Below are positions 33,396 to 42,153 of a stretch of DNA of 64,000 nucleotides, piece after piece (the first letter of the stretch is position 1; every line of letters begins with the position of its first letter). Source of the stretch: Tenebrio molitor (taxonomy: Eukaryota > Arthropoda > Insecta > Coleoptera > Tenebrionidae); NCBI RefSeq assembly GCF_963966145.1, contig NC_091048.1, forward strand, positions 18,042,001-18,106,000, written 5' to 3'. A model generated the notes under the pieces. The model was not told the DNA's origin. It worked only from the letters and a program-made list of their open reading frames with translations, and searched no databases. The position numbers and the translations under genes were made by a program.

Positions 33396-34671
33396 CATGA
33401 CCAACTTCATTCATATCCGCTTCGCTTCTATATGGTCGTCTCAATTTAGCAAAAATTTGTTCCCGCAAAGTAGTCCATGAAACGTGCATCATGTATCGCC
33501 ATCTTCCGTCAAGTTGACAATTTATTCATTCTAAAGTTTAAATAAATTCGGGACTGTTAAGTTGTTTTTTTAACAAAATGGGCAGAAAGTGTTTTATTTG
33601 TGGAAATTTGAAGCCTTTTTTCCAATTTCCAAGTGATCCCGATCAGAGAAATAAATGGTTAAAGTCTCTTAAAAGATCTTGTAGTATTTTTTGAATAATA
33701 AAATTTCTTATAGAAGGTAGGTAGTTTATTAAATGGTATTATAGATCTCAACAAAATTACAGATCATCTTCAAAAAAAGTGACACTCACTAAAGATGCTG
33801 TCCCATTCCTATTTGTAAGAATTCAGATCCAAAATATACAACATGCAAAATGTTTTCTTTAGTTATTTTAGAACCCTGTTGTTGTTTGTACGAATTCATA
33901 TCCTGGCCCAGTCCCCAGATGAAAATGAACCTGTCTCTTCCCTGAAAACCAATACATATACAATACATATTTGTCGAAGTGATCTTTTATGTCACTTTGA
34001 TCCACCATCATACTAGGATCTTTATTAAGATTAATAGCCCTTCAAAATCGGAGTCAATTGCTGTATTCCAGTGATTCATTTGTAGGCATTATTGAGAATT
34101 GCAAATATAGTACAAAAACTGTTAGGTACCATTTCTACAATATGAGAAACCATGTATTCATTTGCATGACTTGCTGTATGATCACCTCCTTCAAAATTCA
34201 GCGTTTTCCTGTGCAGACCACAAAGCTGCTGTTATTATTAAAACGGCTGCGAAATCAATCCTTAGTAATATTTGTGTAGAATAAACGGAATCTTTGAAGA
34301 CTAAGCTTGAACAGTAAACTACTGAGCTGAAAAGTTTTGAAGTTATAAATAGTGCTCTTACCTTTAAAAATGTGTTTTGTTTGTGTTGTCAGGGGTGTTG
34401 TCATCTAGTTAAATTAAACCCAACATTTTCGTCTTCCTGTTTTTTTTTTAATGGGCTGATAACAGTAATAACCAGTAATAACATAAAAATAAGGCCATTG
34501 ACCTTGACGTTAATTAATTGACGTTAATGTCAAATTCATTTGTAGTTTGGTTGTTTGTTGAGGAGATGTCGCTAGTAGATGTCCATCAAATGGGAACATT
34601 TGATTGCATGTAAAATTCAAAATTGAAACGGCCATATAGAAGCGAAGCGAATATGAATGAAGTTGGTCATG
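33396..34671 (+). mobile_element. P-element-like DNA transposon, non-autonomous, THAP fragment
   Basis: Terminal inverted repeats of about 45-50 bases: 33396 starts CATGACCAACTTCATTCATA and 34671 ends with the mirror (…GTTGGTCATG), with one or two mismatches in the first 40. A perfect 7-base direct repeat CCTAGGG lies outside at 33389-33395 and 34672-34678. It carries the start of a THAP domain, the DNA-binding domain of P-element transposases. Ends beginning CATGA also resemble P. P elements usually give 8-base duplications, so this is close but not proof. Confidence 0.65.
33578..33694 (+). pseudogene. Truncated THAP domain ORF
   Basis: ATG-started 38-codon frame: MGRKCFICGN, then FFQFPSDPDQRNKWLKSL. 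This matches the opening of a C2CH THAP zinc finger (CxxC, F-x-FP, then the R..W motif), after which a TGA cuts it off. The distal Cys-His pair and transposase body are missing. The 73-codon frame at 34058-34279 shows no clear homology. Confidence 0.6.
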
Positions 34672-34801
34672 CCTAGGGAGAGAAATTCTACTTCTGGGGT
34701 CGATTCGAGACTCAATAATGACGCCTTCTAAGACTAGTAGTGAAAAAAATTAATTTTGATTTGATTAACTTTTTATCCCATATAATGACATTTTGGAGAA
34801 C

Positions 34802-34916
34802 TGTTGGAAATATGCAAACTCCAATCAAGTTATATGTTTAAAGTTGCCTTAGCAACTACAGTTTGTTATGACAAAAGTTGTATTAATTACAAAAAGCTAG
34901 AAATAAAGACTCTACA
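34802..34916 (+). repeat. Copia 5' LTR
   Basis: Starts TGTTGGAAATATGCAAAC and ends AGACTCTACA. Should hold the promoter and RNA start for the element. One base differs from the 3' LTR. Confidence 0.95.
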
Positions 34917-34931
34917 GGTTATGGACCCACT
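34917..34931 (+). promoter_or_regulatory. Copia primer-binding site
   Basis: GGTTATGGACCCACT follows the LTR directly. It resembles the GGTTATGGGCCCA type sites of insect Copia elements, which pair with an internal half of initiator methionine tRNA rather than its 3' end. The match is by eye. Confidence 0.55.
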
Positions 34932-35012
34932 GCGCTGAAAAATAAGAAATTGTACGAATTCCGCAACGAAAAAGTAACTTGAAGCTATTTGTGAGTACTA
35001 CAAAAACGAAAA

Positions 35013-38000
35013 ATGAGCTACACAAGCGTGAAAATCGAACCTCTTGGAAAAGAAAATTTCGATACTTGGAAAATTCAAATCGAAGCTTTGCTCATTAAGA
35101 ATGATTCTTGGAAATACGTGAACGGAACAATTCCGAAACCAAAAGAACCACCAGAAGCCGTAACCACGTGGAAATCAAACGATGCGAAAGCCAGGTCAGA
35201 TTTAATTTTAACAATCTGCCCATCAGAACTTAAACAGATCAAGAATTGTCCTACGTCAAAAGATATATGGAACAAATTACACAGCGTCTACCAGTCCCAA
35301 GGACCTGCTCGAAAAGCGATGCTCCTGAAAACATTAATTTTGCTGAAAATGAAAAACGGTGAGGATATGAGGGATCACATCCGGAACTTCTTCGACGTCG
35401 TGGACAGACTCGAAGAGATGGAACTTTGTATCATCAATGACCTTCTTGCCATCCTTCTGCTCTACAGCATTCCCGACGAGTACGAAACTTTTCGAATTGC
35501 TATTGAATCTCAAGAGAAATTACCACAATTAGAAGCACTGAAGATAAAACTCCTGGAAGAGTATGAAGCTAGAAAACGAAATTCAAAGGAAAACGTTTCA
35601 GATGCCATGTTCATTAATAAAAATCCCGGTAGGTCAAGTCAACCCAAGAAATCTGAAGATTCTAAAACTGAACGTTTCAAATTCGCTTGTCACACATGTG
35701 GAAAAATTGGCCACATGGCCAAGGATTGCAGATCGAAACTCTTCAAACCAAAAAATCCAAAAACGAAACCCGCAGAATCAACCCGAAAGGCAGAAGTCGT
35801 TATGAAACTTCACGTCGAACACGATAAACGATGGTGTTTAGACTCAGGTGCGTCTTCACATATGTGTTCTGAAAAGGCAAGATTCCAAGAAATGAAAACC
35901 CCGAAAGTGCAGACCCTGAATTTGGCCAACAGCTGCTCAACGAAAATTGTAGGAAGCGGTACTGTACAACTGAGTGTGGAAGAAAATCTCACCGTGAGAC
36001 TAGACGAAACTCTGTACGTTCCAGACCTACGATCGAATCTCTTGTCAGTCGCGAAGATGACCGAACACGGTTTTGAAGTTATCTTCAGAAGAAACGAAGC
36101 CATCGTAACGAATCCCGACACCGGAGAAAATGTAATAGTAGCACGTCGAGATAAAGATATGTACTACATCGACGAGTTGTCCGAAGAAAGCAGAGTGTCG
36201 CAGATATCTATGTCATTACAAGAATGGCATGAACGTTTTGGCCACCTCAACGAAAAGGATTTGAAGAACATTATACGCAAGCAGAAAGTTGATGGAATTG
36301 ACATTAAGGCCGACGAAGCTTTACCCATTTGTGAAATGTGTGTGAAGGGCAAGCAGACACGGAAGCCATTCACAAAGTCGGTATCTCAATCTACAGAACT
36401 TTTAGAACTCGTGCATACAGACGTTTGTGGACCCATGCGCGTGAACTCTCTCGCTGGTTCAAGATATTTCGTCACTTTCATAGATGACAAGTCAAGATGG
36501 TGCGAAGTATATTTCATGAAAAAGAAAAGTGAAGTTATCGAGAAGTTCAAGGAGTACAAATGTTTGGTTGAGAAGAAAACGGAACGAAAAATTAAAACAG
36601 TCCGATCTGACAACGGAACCGAGTACACAAGTCACTACTTGGACTTGGAAGATTTCCTGAAACAAGAAGGCATCAGACACGAACTCACTGTAGAATACAC
36701 GCCACAACAAAATGGAGTAGCCGAAAGGAAAAACAGAAGCTTGGTGGAGACGGCGAGGTGCCTGATGATCCAGTCGGGGCTCTCCGCAAGTTTTTGGGCT
36801 GAAGCGATTTTAACTGCAAATCACATCAGGAAAAGGTGTCCTTCTCGAAGCCTGGGAGGTGAAATTCCATTTAAAATGTGGACGAGAAGAACCCTAATTG
36901 TCAGCTATTTCCGAAAGTTTGGGACAACAGCCTTTGCACTTGATAAAACGCCTTTTATCGGATACTCGGTACAATCGAAGGCATATAGACTTTGGGATCC
37001 AGAAGCAAGAAAAGTTATTCGAAGCAGAGACGTTACGTTCACAGGACGTAATCAAGCAGAAAATGATTTCACTGATTTCATCGACGAAGAAATTTTCAAG
37101 AAAAACCCAGAAAACGTCATTGAATTCAACGTACCCGAAACACAAAAGGAAGATAAACAAACAGAAACCTGCGATCTAGAAGCAGATGGAGAAACTCTCG
37201 TAGAAGAAGAAAACGGAGAAGAAATTCCCGTGATAATGAAGAGAGGTCTAGGACGACCAAAGAAGGTTCTTACCGGCAAGCGGGGGAGACCGCGAAAACT
37301 GTTCAACATGGTAGAAGTCAACGAAGAGGAGGTAGAACCCGAAGAAGAAGAAAACCACGAGAAGGAAGAATTGCATGATGTAGGTGGTCTGATCGAGTTT
37401 GGCGACCCGCAGACAGTTTCAGAAGCTCTATCTAGTCCAGAAGCTGCCGACTGGAAAAAGGCAATGAACGCAGAATACGAAGCTCTGAAAAGAAATCAAA
37501 CTTGGATAATTGTAGATCGTCCCCAGGGAAAGAAAACCGTTGAATCGAGGTGGGTTCTACGAACAAAATTCAAGAAGGACGGATCAGTCGATCGTCGCAA
37601 AGCCAGACTCGTGGCGAAAGGTTTTACTCAAAAACCTGGTATTGATTTCAACGAAACGTTTGCGCCCGTGGCAAGACTCGGATCAATTCGTTTGTTCATG
37701 GCAATAGCAGTCGAATTAGGTCTCCAAGTACACCAACTGGATTTCACAAGTGCCTGTTTGAATGGCAAAATCGAAGAAGAAGTGTTTATGGAGGTTCCAA
37801 GTGATTTCTACGACATACTAAATGAAAAGGAGTCACAAAAATTCAGAGGAAACAAAGTGTGTTTGATCAGAAAGGCACTTTATGGCCTGAAACAATCAGG
37901 CAGGCAGTGGTACAAGAAACTAGACGAAAAATTAAAACAACAAAAACTGAAACCATTGAACTCCGATCCCTGTGTTTACATCAATAAAGAAGACGGAAAC

Positions 38001-38987
38001 ATCGTCATAGTCGTGATCTATGTTGACGACCTCATGGCCGCATCGGACAACCCGAGAAAACTGCAACGATTAAAATCAGAACTGTCGAAGTCCTTCGAGA
38101 TGAAAGATTTAGGTCCTTTGAGTTTTTGTCTTGGCATAGAATTCACACAAGATGTCAAGAAACAAACAATTACCATGTCACAATCAAAGTACATCAAGGA
38201 AACCTTAAGTCGTTTCAATATGGAAAATTGTAAAGCTGTAACAACCCCGATTAACCCGAATGAAAAACTGTCGAAGGAAATGTGCCCGAAAACCGAAGAG
38301 GAGAAGAAAGCAGTTGAAATGTTACCATATCAGAGCTTCGTTGGTTCTCTAATGTATTTGGCTGTTTCAACTCGACCAGACATCGCACACGCCGTCAGCA
38401 TGCTCAGCCAATTCAACACAAACTTTGGGGAACAACACTGGAGAGCTGCGAAACGAGTACTGCGGTATCTGAAGAACACAGAAAATCTAGGCTTAATGTT
38501 CAAAAAGTCTGGACAAGAACTTGTAGGTTATGCCGATGCAGACTGGCGTGCAAGTATAGATGATAGAAGATCGTACACAGGATATGTTTTCAATTTCGCT
38601 AACGCCGCTGTCAGTTGGGAATCACGAAAACAAAGAACGGTTGCAATGTCCAGTACGGAAGCTGAATACATGGCTCTTTCTGAATCGACGAAGGAAGCTA
38701 TTCATTTAAGGCGTTTCCTGTCTGAAGTCCTAGATCAGCCGTCAACGACGATAATTTTTAATGACAATCAAGGAGCCGGACAGTTAAGCAAAAATAACGT
38801 GTTTCATAACCGTACGAAACACGTAGATATTCGTCACCACTTCATACGAGAAGCCGTGGAGAGAGGAGACATCAAGGTGGAGTACCTTCCCACTGATCAA
38901 ATGCCAGCCGATGTTTTGACAAAGGGATTGTCATCGCCAAAGCAGAATAAGTGCATCCATGCCCTTGGCATGACTACGACCACATGA
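35013..38987 (+). CDS. Copia gag-pol polyprotein
   Basis: 1324 codons, ATG start, no stop inside. Order: gag capsid region (1-200), zinc knuckle CHTCGKIGHMAKDC (226-239), protease DSGASSH (Asp277), integrase HHCC region near 405-450, integrase catalytic D470, D533 and E571 (HTDVCGP, SDNGTE, NGVAERKN), a glutamate-rich tail with two GRPKK/GRPRK basic hooks, RT with LDFTSACLNG and YVDD at 1003-1006, RNase H near 1170 (GYADADW, SSTEAEY). Role: particle assembly, copying and integration of the element. Between FALDKT and PFIGY the integrase C-terminal part looks about 15-17 residues shorter than usual, possibly an in-frame deletion. Otherwise it looks active. Confidence 0.95.
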   Translation: MSYTSVKIEPLGKENFDTWKIQIEALLIKNDSWKYVNGTIPKPKEPPEAVTTWKSNDAKARSDLILTICPSELKQIKNCPTSKDIWNKLHSVYQSQGPARKAMLLKTLILLKMKNGEDMRDHIRNFFDVVDRLEEMELCIINDLLAILLLYSIPDEYETFRIAIESQEKLPQLEALKIKLLEEYEARKRNSKENVSDAMFINKNPGRSSQPKKSEDSKTERFKFACHTCGKIGHMAKDCRSKLFKPKNPKTKPAESTRKAEVVMKLHVEHDKRWCLDSGASSHMCSEKARFQEMKTPKVQTLNLANSCSTKIVGSGTVQLSVEENLTVRLDETLYVPDLRSNLLSVAKMTEHGFEVIFRRNEAIVTNPDTGENVIVARRDKDMYYIDELSEESRVSQISMSLQEWHERFGHLNEKDLKNIIRKQKVDGIDIKADEALPICEMCVKGKQTRKPFTKSVSQSTELLELVHTDVCGPMRVNSLAGSRYFVTFIDDKSRWCEVYFMKKKSEVIEKFKEYKCLVEKKTERKIKTVRSDNGTEYTSHYLDLEDFLKQEGIRHELTVEYTPQQNGVAERKNRSLVETARCLMIQSGLSASFWAEAILTANHIRKRCPSRSLGGEIPFKMWTRRTLIVSYFRKFGTTAFALDKTPFIGYSVQSKAYRLWDPEARKVIRSRDVTFTGRNQAENDFTDFIDEEIFKKNPENVIEFNVPETQKEDKQTETCDLEADGETLVEEENGEEIPVIMKRGLGRPKKVLTGKRGRPRKLFNMVEVNEEEVEPEEEENHEKEELHDVGGLIEFGDPQTVSEALSSPEAADWKKAMNAEYEALKRNQTWIIVDRPQGKKTVESRWVLRTKFKKDGSVDRRKARLVAKGFTQKPGIDFNETFAPVARLGSIRLFMAIAVELGLQVHQLDFTSACLNGKIEEEVFMEVPSDFYDILNEKESQKFRGNKVCLIRKALYGLKQSGRQWYKKLDEKLKQQKLKPLNSDPCVYINKEDGNIVIVVIYVDDLMAASDNPRKLQRLKSELSKSFEMKDLGPLSFCLGIEFTQDVKKQTITMSQSKYIKETLSRFNMENCKAVTTPINPNEKLSKEMCPKTEEEKKAVEMLPYQSFVGSLMYLAVSTRPDIAHAVSMLSQFNTNFGEQHWRAAKRVLRYLKNTENLGLMFKKSGQELVGYADADWRASIDDRRSYTGYVFNFANAAVSWESRKQRTVAMSSTEAEYMALSESTKEAIHLRRFLSEVLDQPSTTIIFNDNQGAGQLSKNNVFHNRTKHVDIRHHFIREAVERGDIKVEYLPTDQMPADVLTKGLSSPKQNKCIHALGMTTTT

Positions 38988-39005
38988 AGAAAGACACAAG
39001 ATGCA

Positions 39006-39018
39006 ATTTGAGGGGGAG
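39006..39018 (+). promoter_or_regulatory. Copia polypurine tract
   Basis: ATTTGAGGGGGAG lies directly before the 3' LTR; the purine run GAGGGGGAG is the expected primer for plus-strand DNA synthesis. Confidence 0.75.
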
Positions 39019-39133
39019 TGTTGGAAATATGCAAACTCCAATCAAGTTATATGTTTAAAGTTGCCTTAGCAACTACAATTTGTTATGACAAAAGTTGTAT
39101 TAATTACAAAAAGCTAGAAATAAAGACTCTACA
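39019..39133 (+). repeat. Copia 3' LTR
   Basis: 115 bases, same ends as the 5' LTR, followed by AGAAC. Sense-strand AATAAAG near its end could act in RNA 3' end formation. Confidence 0.95.
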
Positions 39134-39138
39134 AGAAC

Positions 39139-40880
39139 TACTTTAAATTTATCAATAAACAATACTAAATTAAATTCCGAGCCTATTCAAATTAAACGGG
39201 GAATTTATCAAGGAGATTCTTTAAGTCCTTTATGGTTTTGTCTAGCCATTAATCCTTTGACAAATCTATTAAAAAGCACTGGATATGGTTTCAATATTAG
39301 ACTTAATAATACCACACTATCCAAATTAAATCACCTTCTTTATATGGATGACATAAAACTTTATGCATCTAAAAAGAATCACATTTTATCTTTACTAACA
39401 ATAACTGAAAATTTCTCAAATGATATTGGCATGTGTTTTGGTATTGATAAGTGTAAAACGCAATCAATATGTCGCGGTCATTACGAAAATTTAGAATATA
39501 TAACTAAAGAAGGAGAAATCATTAAAAATTTAAATAAAGGAGAATTTTATAAATATTTAGGTATTAATCAATCAAATCATATTCAACATTCAATTATAAA
39601 AGAAAATTTAGAAGAACAATTTTATTTAAGAATTAAATCTATTTTAAAATCAAAATTAAACGGTAATAATTTAATTAAAGCAGTTAATACATATGCTGTT
39701 CCATTGTTGACCTATTCTTTTGGTGTTATAAAATGGTCCAAAACTAATTTACAGAATATAAATATTCAAACTAGAGTTCTGTTTACAAAATTTTGTAAAC
39801 ATCACCCCAAGTCTGCTATTGAAAGATTTAATTTACCACGCGAAAATGGTGGTAGGGGTTTTTCAAATCTAGAAATTCTACAACACAATCAAATTGTTTC
39901 ACTAAAAAATTATTTTCTCAATAGAGCTCGTGATAACACTTTTTTTAATGCTTTGGTTTCAGCGGATAAAGGTTACACACCTTTAAATTTAAGTGATAAT
40001 ATAATTTCAGATATTGTTGAGCCAAATATACCTGACACTATAGCAAATATAAAACAAGTCTTTACATGGGAGATATTTTAAAGAGCTAGAACAGCCAGAA
40101 ATTAATATTCAAGCTTCTCATGCATGGCTTAAAAAATCAAATATTCATCCTGAGACTGAGGGTTTTATATTTGCAATACAAGATCGTGTTATAAATACAA
40201 GAAACTATAAAAAACACATATGCGGTTTACAATCGATCATTGATAAATGTAGGATTTGCGGAACTGAAGGGGAAACCATTGAACACATCATTTCTTCTTG
40301 CCGTTTTGGCTCAAAGCGAATATAAAAAACGTCATGATATATTCGCAAAAATTATACACATGAATTTAGCAGTTAAATTCAATTTATTAAAGGATACACA
40401 ACCACATTACATTTATAAACCAGAAAGTTGTTTAGAAAATGACAATTACAAATTATATTTTGATCGCACAGTTTTAACTGACATTCACATTCAGCATAAC
40501 AGACCAGACATTATTATTTTAAATAAACAACAAAAGCAAGCATATCTTTTAGATATAGCTGTTCCAAATTCACATAATATAACACAGACATATAACACAA
40601 AAATTAATAAATATTTAGAGCTGTCCGTTGCTATGAGAAATCTTTGGTGTTTAGAAAAAAATTCGATTTTACCACTTGTGATTTCAGCAACGGGAATAGT
40701 ACCGCAATCTCTTTTTAAAAATTTAAAAATTCTGGATTTAGATAACACATTGGTAGTTGAAATTCAAAAAGGTATATTATTATACTCATGTCACATCGTG
40801 AGGAAATTCCTTAACATTGACACAGAACATAATACACAACAAAGTCAAAATGTGGAGGCGAGACGCCGGTAATTATGTTG
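39139..40880 (+). pseudogene. RLE LINE reverse transcriptase and nuclease, 3' piece
   Basis: Continues with KRGIYQGDSLSPLWFCLAI (RT block), LLYMDDIKLYAS (catalytic YMDD), the thumb with PLLTYSFGVIKWSKT and ENGGRGFSNLE, then after a frameshift the CCHC knuckle CRICGTEGETIEHIISSC, another frameshift, and NRPDIIILNKQQKQAYLLDI (PD...D nuclease core) with HIVRKFL near the end. Role in life: cut the target and copy the element RNA there. Two frameshifts make it inactive. Confidence 0.82.
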
Positions 40881-41034
40881 ATAAGCACTGCACTATTACT
40901 TGATAGTATTATCCGTAATAGTGTATGTACTCCGTCATTGCTCTAATTAATAATATTTATTTACTTTGCGTTACAAATGGTCTCATTATTATATCGAAAA
41001 TGAATGAATCATATTATTAAACTGTTTTTGGTAA

Positions 41035-42153
41035 CTTTTAGCTTTTGTTATATTGTCTGATACTGCTGGTAATACAATAAAAACCGACGTCTTACTACCA
41101 CCTTTCCTGCCTGACAGTAACACTTTAAACAATGTTCCTGACGCCTTCAAAAATGTTTTCAGTGAATTCTCTGGAACTATTTATAAATATTTTGAAATTT
41201 TCGGTGCATCTATGAGAAATCATTTTAATTCTTTAAACGGACAACTTGCGGATCTAAGAAAAGAGAATTCTCTACTACGAACTGAAATTCAGAAACTAAC
41301 TGATAAATTATCCCAGAAGGAATTGCTGCAGAATAAATCTCAAGATTTACCCTTATCCAACGTATTATCTTATGCTGACACTATTAAGCGATGTGCATCT
41401 GTGGTTGTCATGCCAAAAGAATCTTCTCAAGCAGTCTCTAAAACCAAATCTGACATAATTAACAAAATTGATCCTTCTAAATCAAATGTTGATATATCGG
41501 GTGTACGTTCAACGAAAAATGGCGGTCTTATTCTGAAATGCCATGATCCTTCCGAGTTCAAAAAATTTGCTTTGGATAATAAATTAGTGGACTCGTACGA
41601 AATTAAAGACTTAAAAACCATTTCGCCTAGATTACGCATTTCAGGGGTTTCTAGTGATTTAGGAAAAGAACATATTATATCATTTTTGGTAAAGCAGAAT
41701 AGCTCTGTGTTTAGTAATCCTTCTCAGCTGAAAATCCTTAAATATTTTCCCACTAAGAAGAAACCTGATGTTTTTCAGTTCATCTTGCAAGTTGACGTCA
41801 ATACTTATATTAAAGCTTTAAATTCGAAACACTGTTTGATTGGATTAGACAACTGTTATATATTTGATGCTATTGATGTAATTCGCTGTTATCGCTGCAA
41901 CGGCTATCACCACTCTCATACTTTTTGCAAACGTAATCTAAGTTGTCCTAGATGTGGTGAATCCCATGAGGTAAAGGAGTGCAAATCTACTGTTTTAAGA
42001 TGCATAAACTGTGTATCCCTCAATTCAAAGACCAATCTGACTGCTGTAAACGCTGCTCATGCATGTTGGGACACTAACGAATGTCAGTATTATTTAAATC
42101 TAATAGCTAATATAAAGAAAGATTTATTTGGTGATGTTACTTTACCTTCATAG
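41035..42153 (+). CDS. LINE ORF1 (gag-like, zinc-knuckle), 5'-incomplete
   Basis: Open from 41035 to TAG at 42151; the first in-frame ATG is about 50 codons in, so the true start is probably lost. A coiled-coil-like stretch (LNGQLADLRKENSLLRTEI) is followed by a basic middle and two zinc knuckles: CYRCNGYHHSHTFC (CX2CX4HX4C) and CPRCGESHEVKEC (CX2CX3HX4C). Role: RNA binding in the retrotransposition particle. Interesting end: TAG is followed by CAACTA, in the same frame as ORF2. Confidence 0.8.
   Translation, partial: LLAFVILSDTAGNTIKTDVLLPPFLPDSNTLNNVPDAFKNVFSEFSGTIYKYFEIFGASMRNHFNSLNGQLADLRKENSLLRTEIQKLTDKLSQKELLQNKSQDLPLSNVLSYADTIKRCASVVVMPKESSQAVSKTKSDIINKIDPSKSNVDISGVRSTKNGGLILKCHDPSEFKKFALDNKLVDSYEIKDLKTISPRLRISGVSSDLGKEHIISFLVKQNSSVFSNPSQLKILKYFPTKKKPDVFQFILQVDVNTYIKALNSKHCLIGLDNCYIFDAIDVIRCYRCNGYHHSHTFCKRNLSCPRCGESHEVKECKSTVLRCINCVSLNSKTNLTAVNAAHACWDTNECQYYLNLIANIKKDLFGDVTLPS

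Larger units (their letters stand above)
33064..34749. mobile_element. Outer DNA insertion in the LINE, containing a P-like element
   Basis: Bounded by LINE sequence on both sides. TTTTTTTCACTACTAG at 33171-33187 is mirrored by CTAGTAGTGAAAAAAA at about 34731-34747. The left arm also has a hairpin (AGAGAAGAA with TTAAGCC, mirrored) at about 33085-33160. Without the P-like insert it would be about 400 bases, so a small MITE that later received another element is the simplest reading. Confidence 0.5.
34802..39133 (+). mobile_element. Ty1/Copia LTR retrotransposon, nearly intact
   Basis: 4332 bases with 115-base LTRs at 34802-34916 and 39019-39133, both TG...CA and differing at one base (34859 versus 39076 region, G to A). 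The target duplication AGAAC is at 34797-34801 and 39134-39138. Between them lie a primer-binding site, one long gag-pol frame and a polypurine tract. It is inserted into the RLE LINE between codons for FWR and TTLN. Signs of a very recent insertion. Confidence 0.97.
32480..40880 (+). mobile_element. RLE-type LINE (R2/R4-like group), split by two insertions
   Basis: One retrotransposon in three pieces: about 32480-33063, 34750-34801 and 39139-40880. Joining the pieces restores a continuous RT reading. It lacks an N-terminal apurinic endonuclease in view and ends with a zinc-knuckle and a restriction-like endonuclease, as in R2-superfamily LINEs. Frameshifts near 40078 and 40310 show decay. 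A clade inside the RLE group cannot be set by eye. Confidence 0.8.

Noticed and set aside
34690..34715. Possible tRNA B-box (GGTCGATTCGAGAC)
   Set aside because: No matching A-box or cloverleaf nearby; lies in the outer DNA insertion.
35075..38218. Several 66-103 codon frames antisense to the Copia ORF, and a 93-codon plus frame at 36898
   Set aside because: Shadows of the long gag-pol frame in other readings; no domains.
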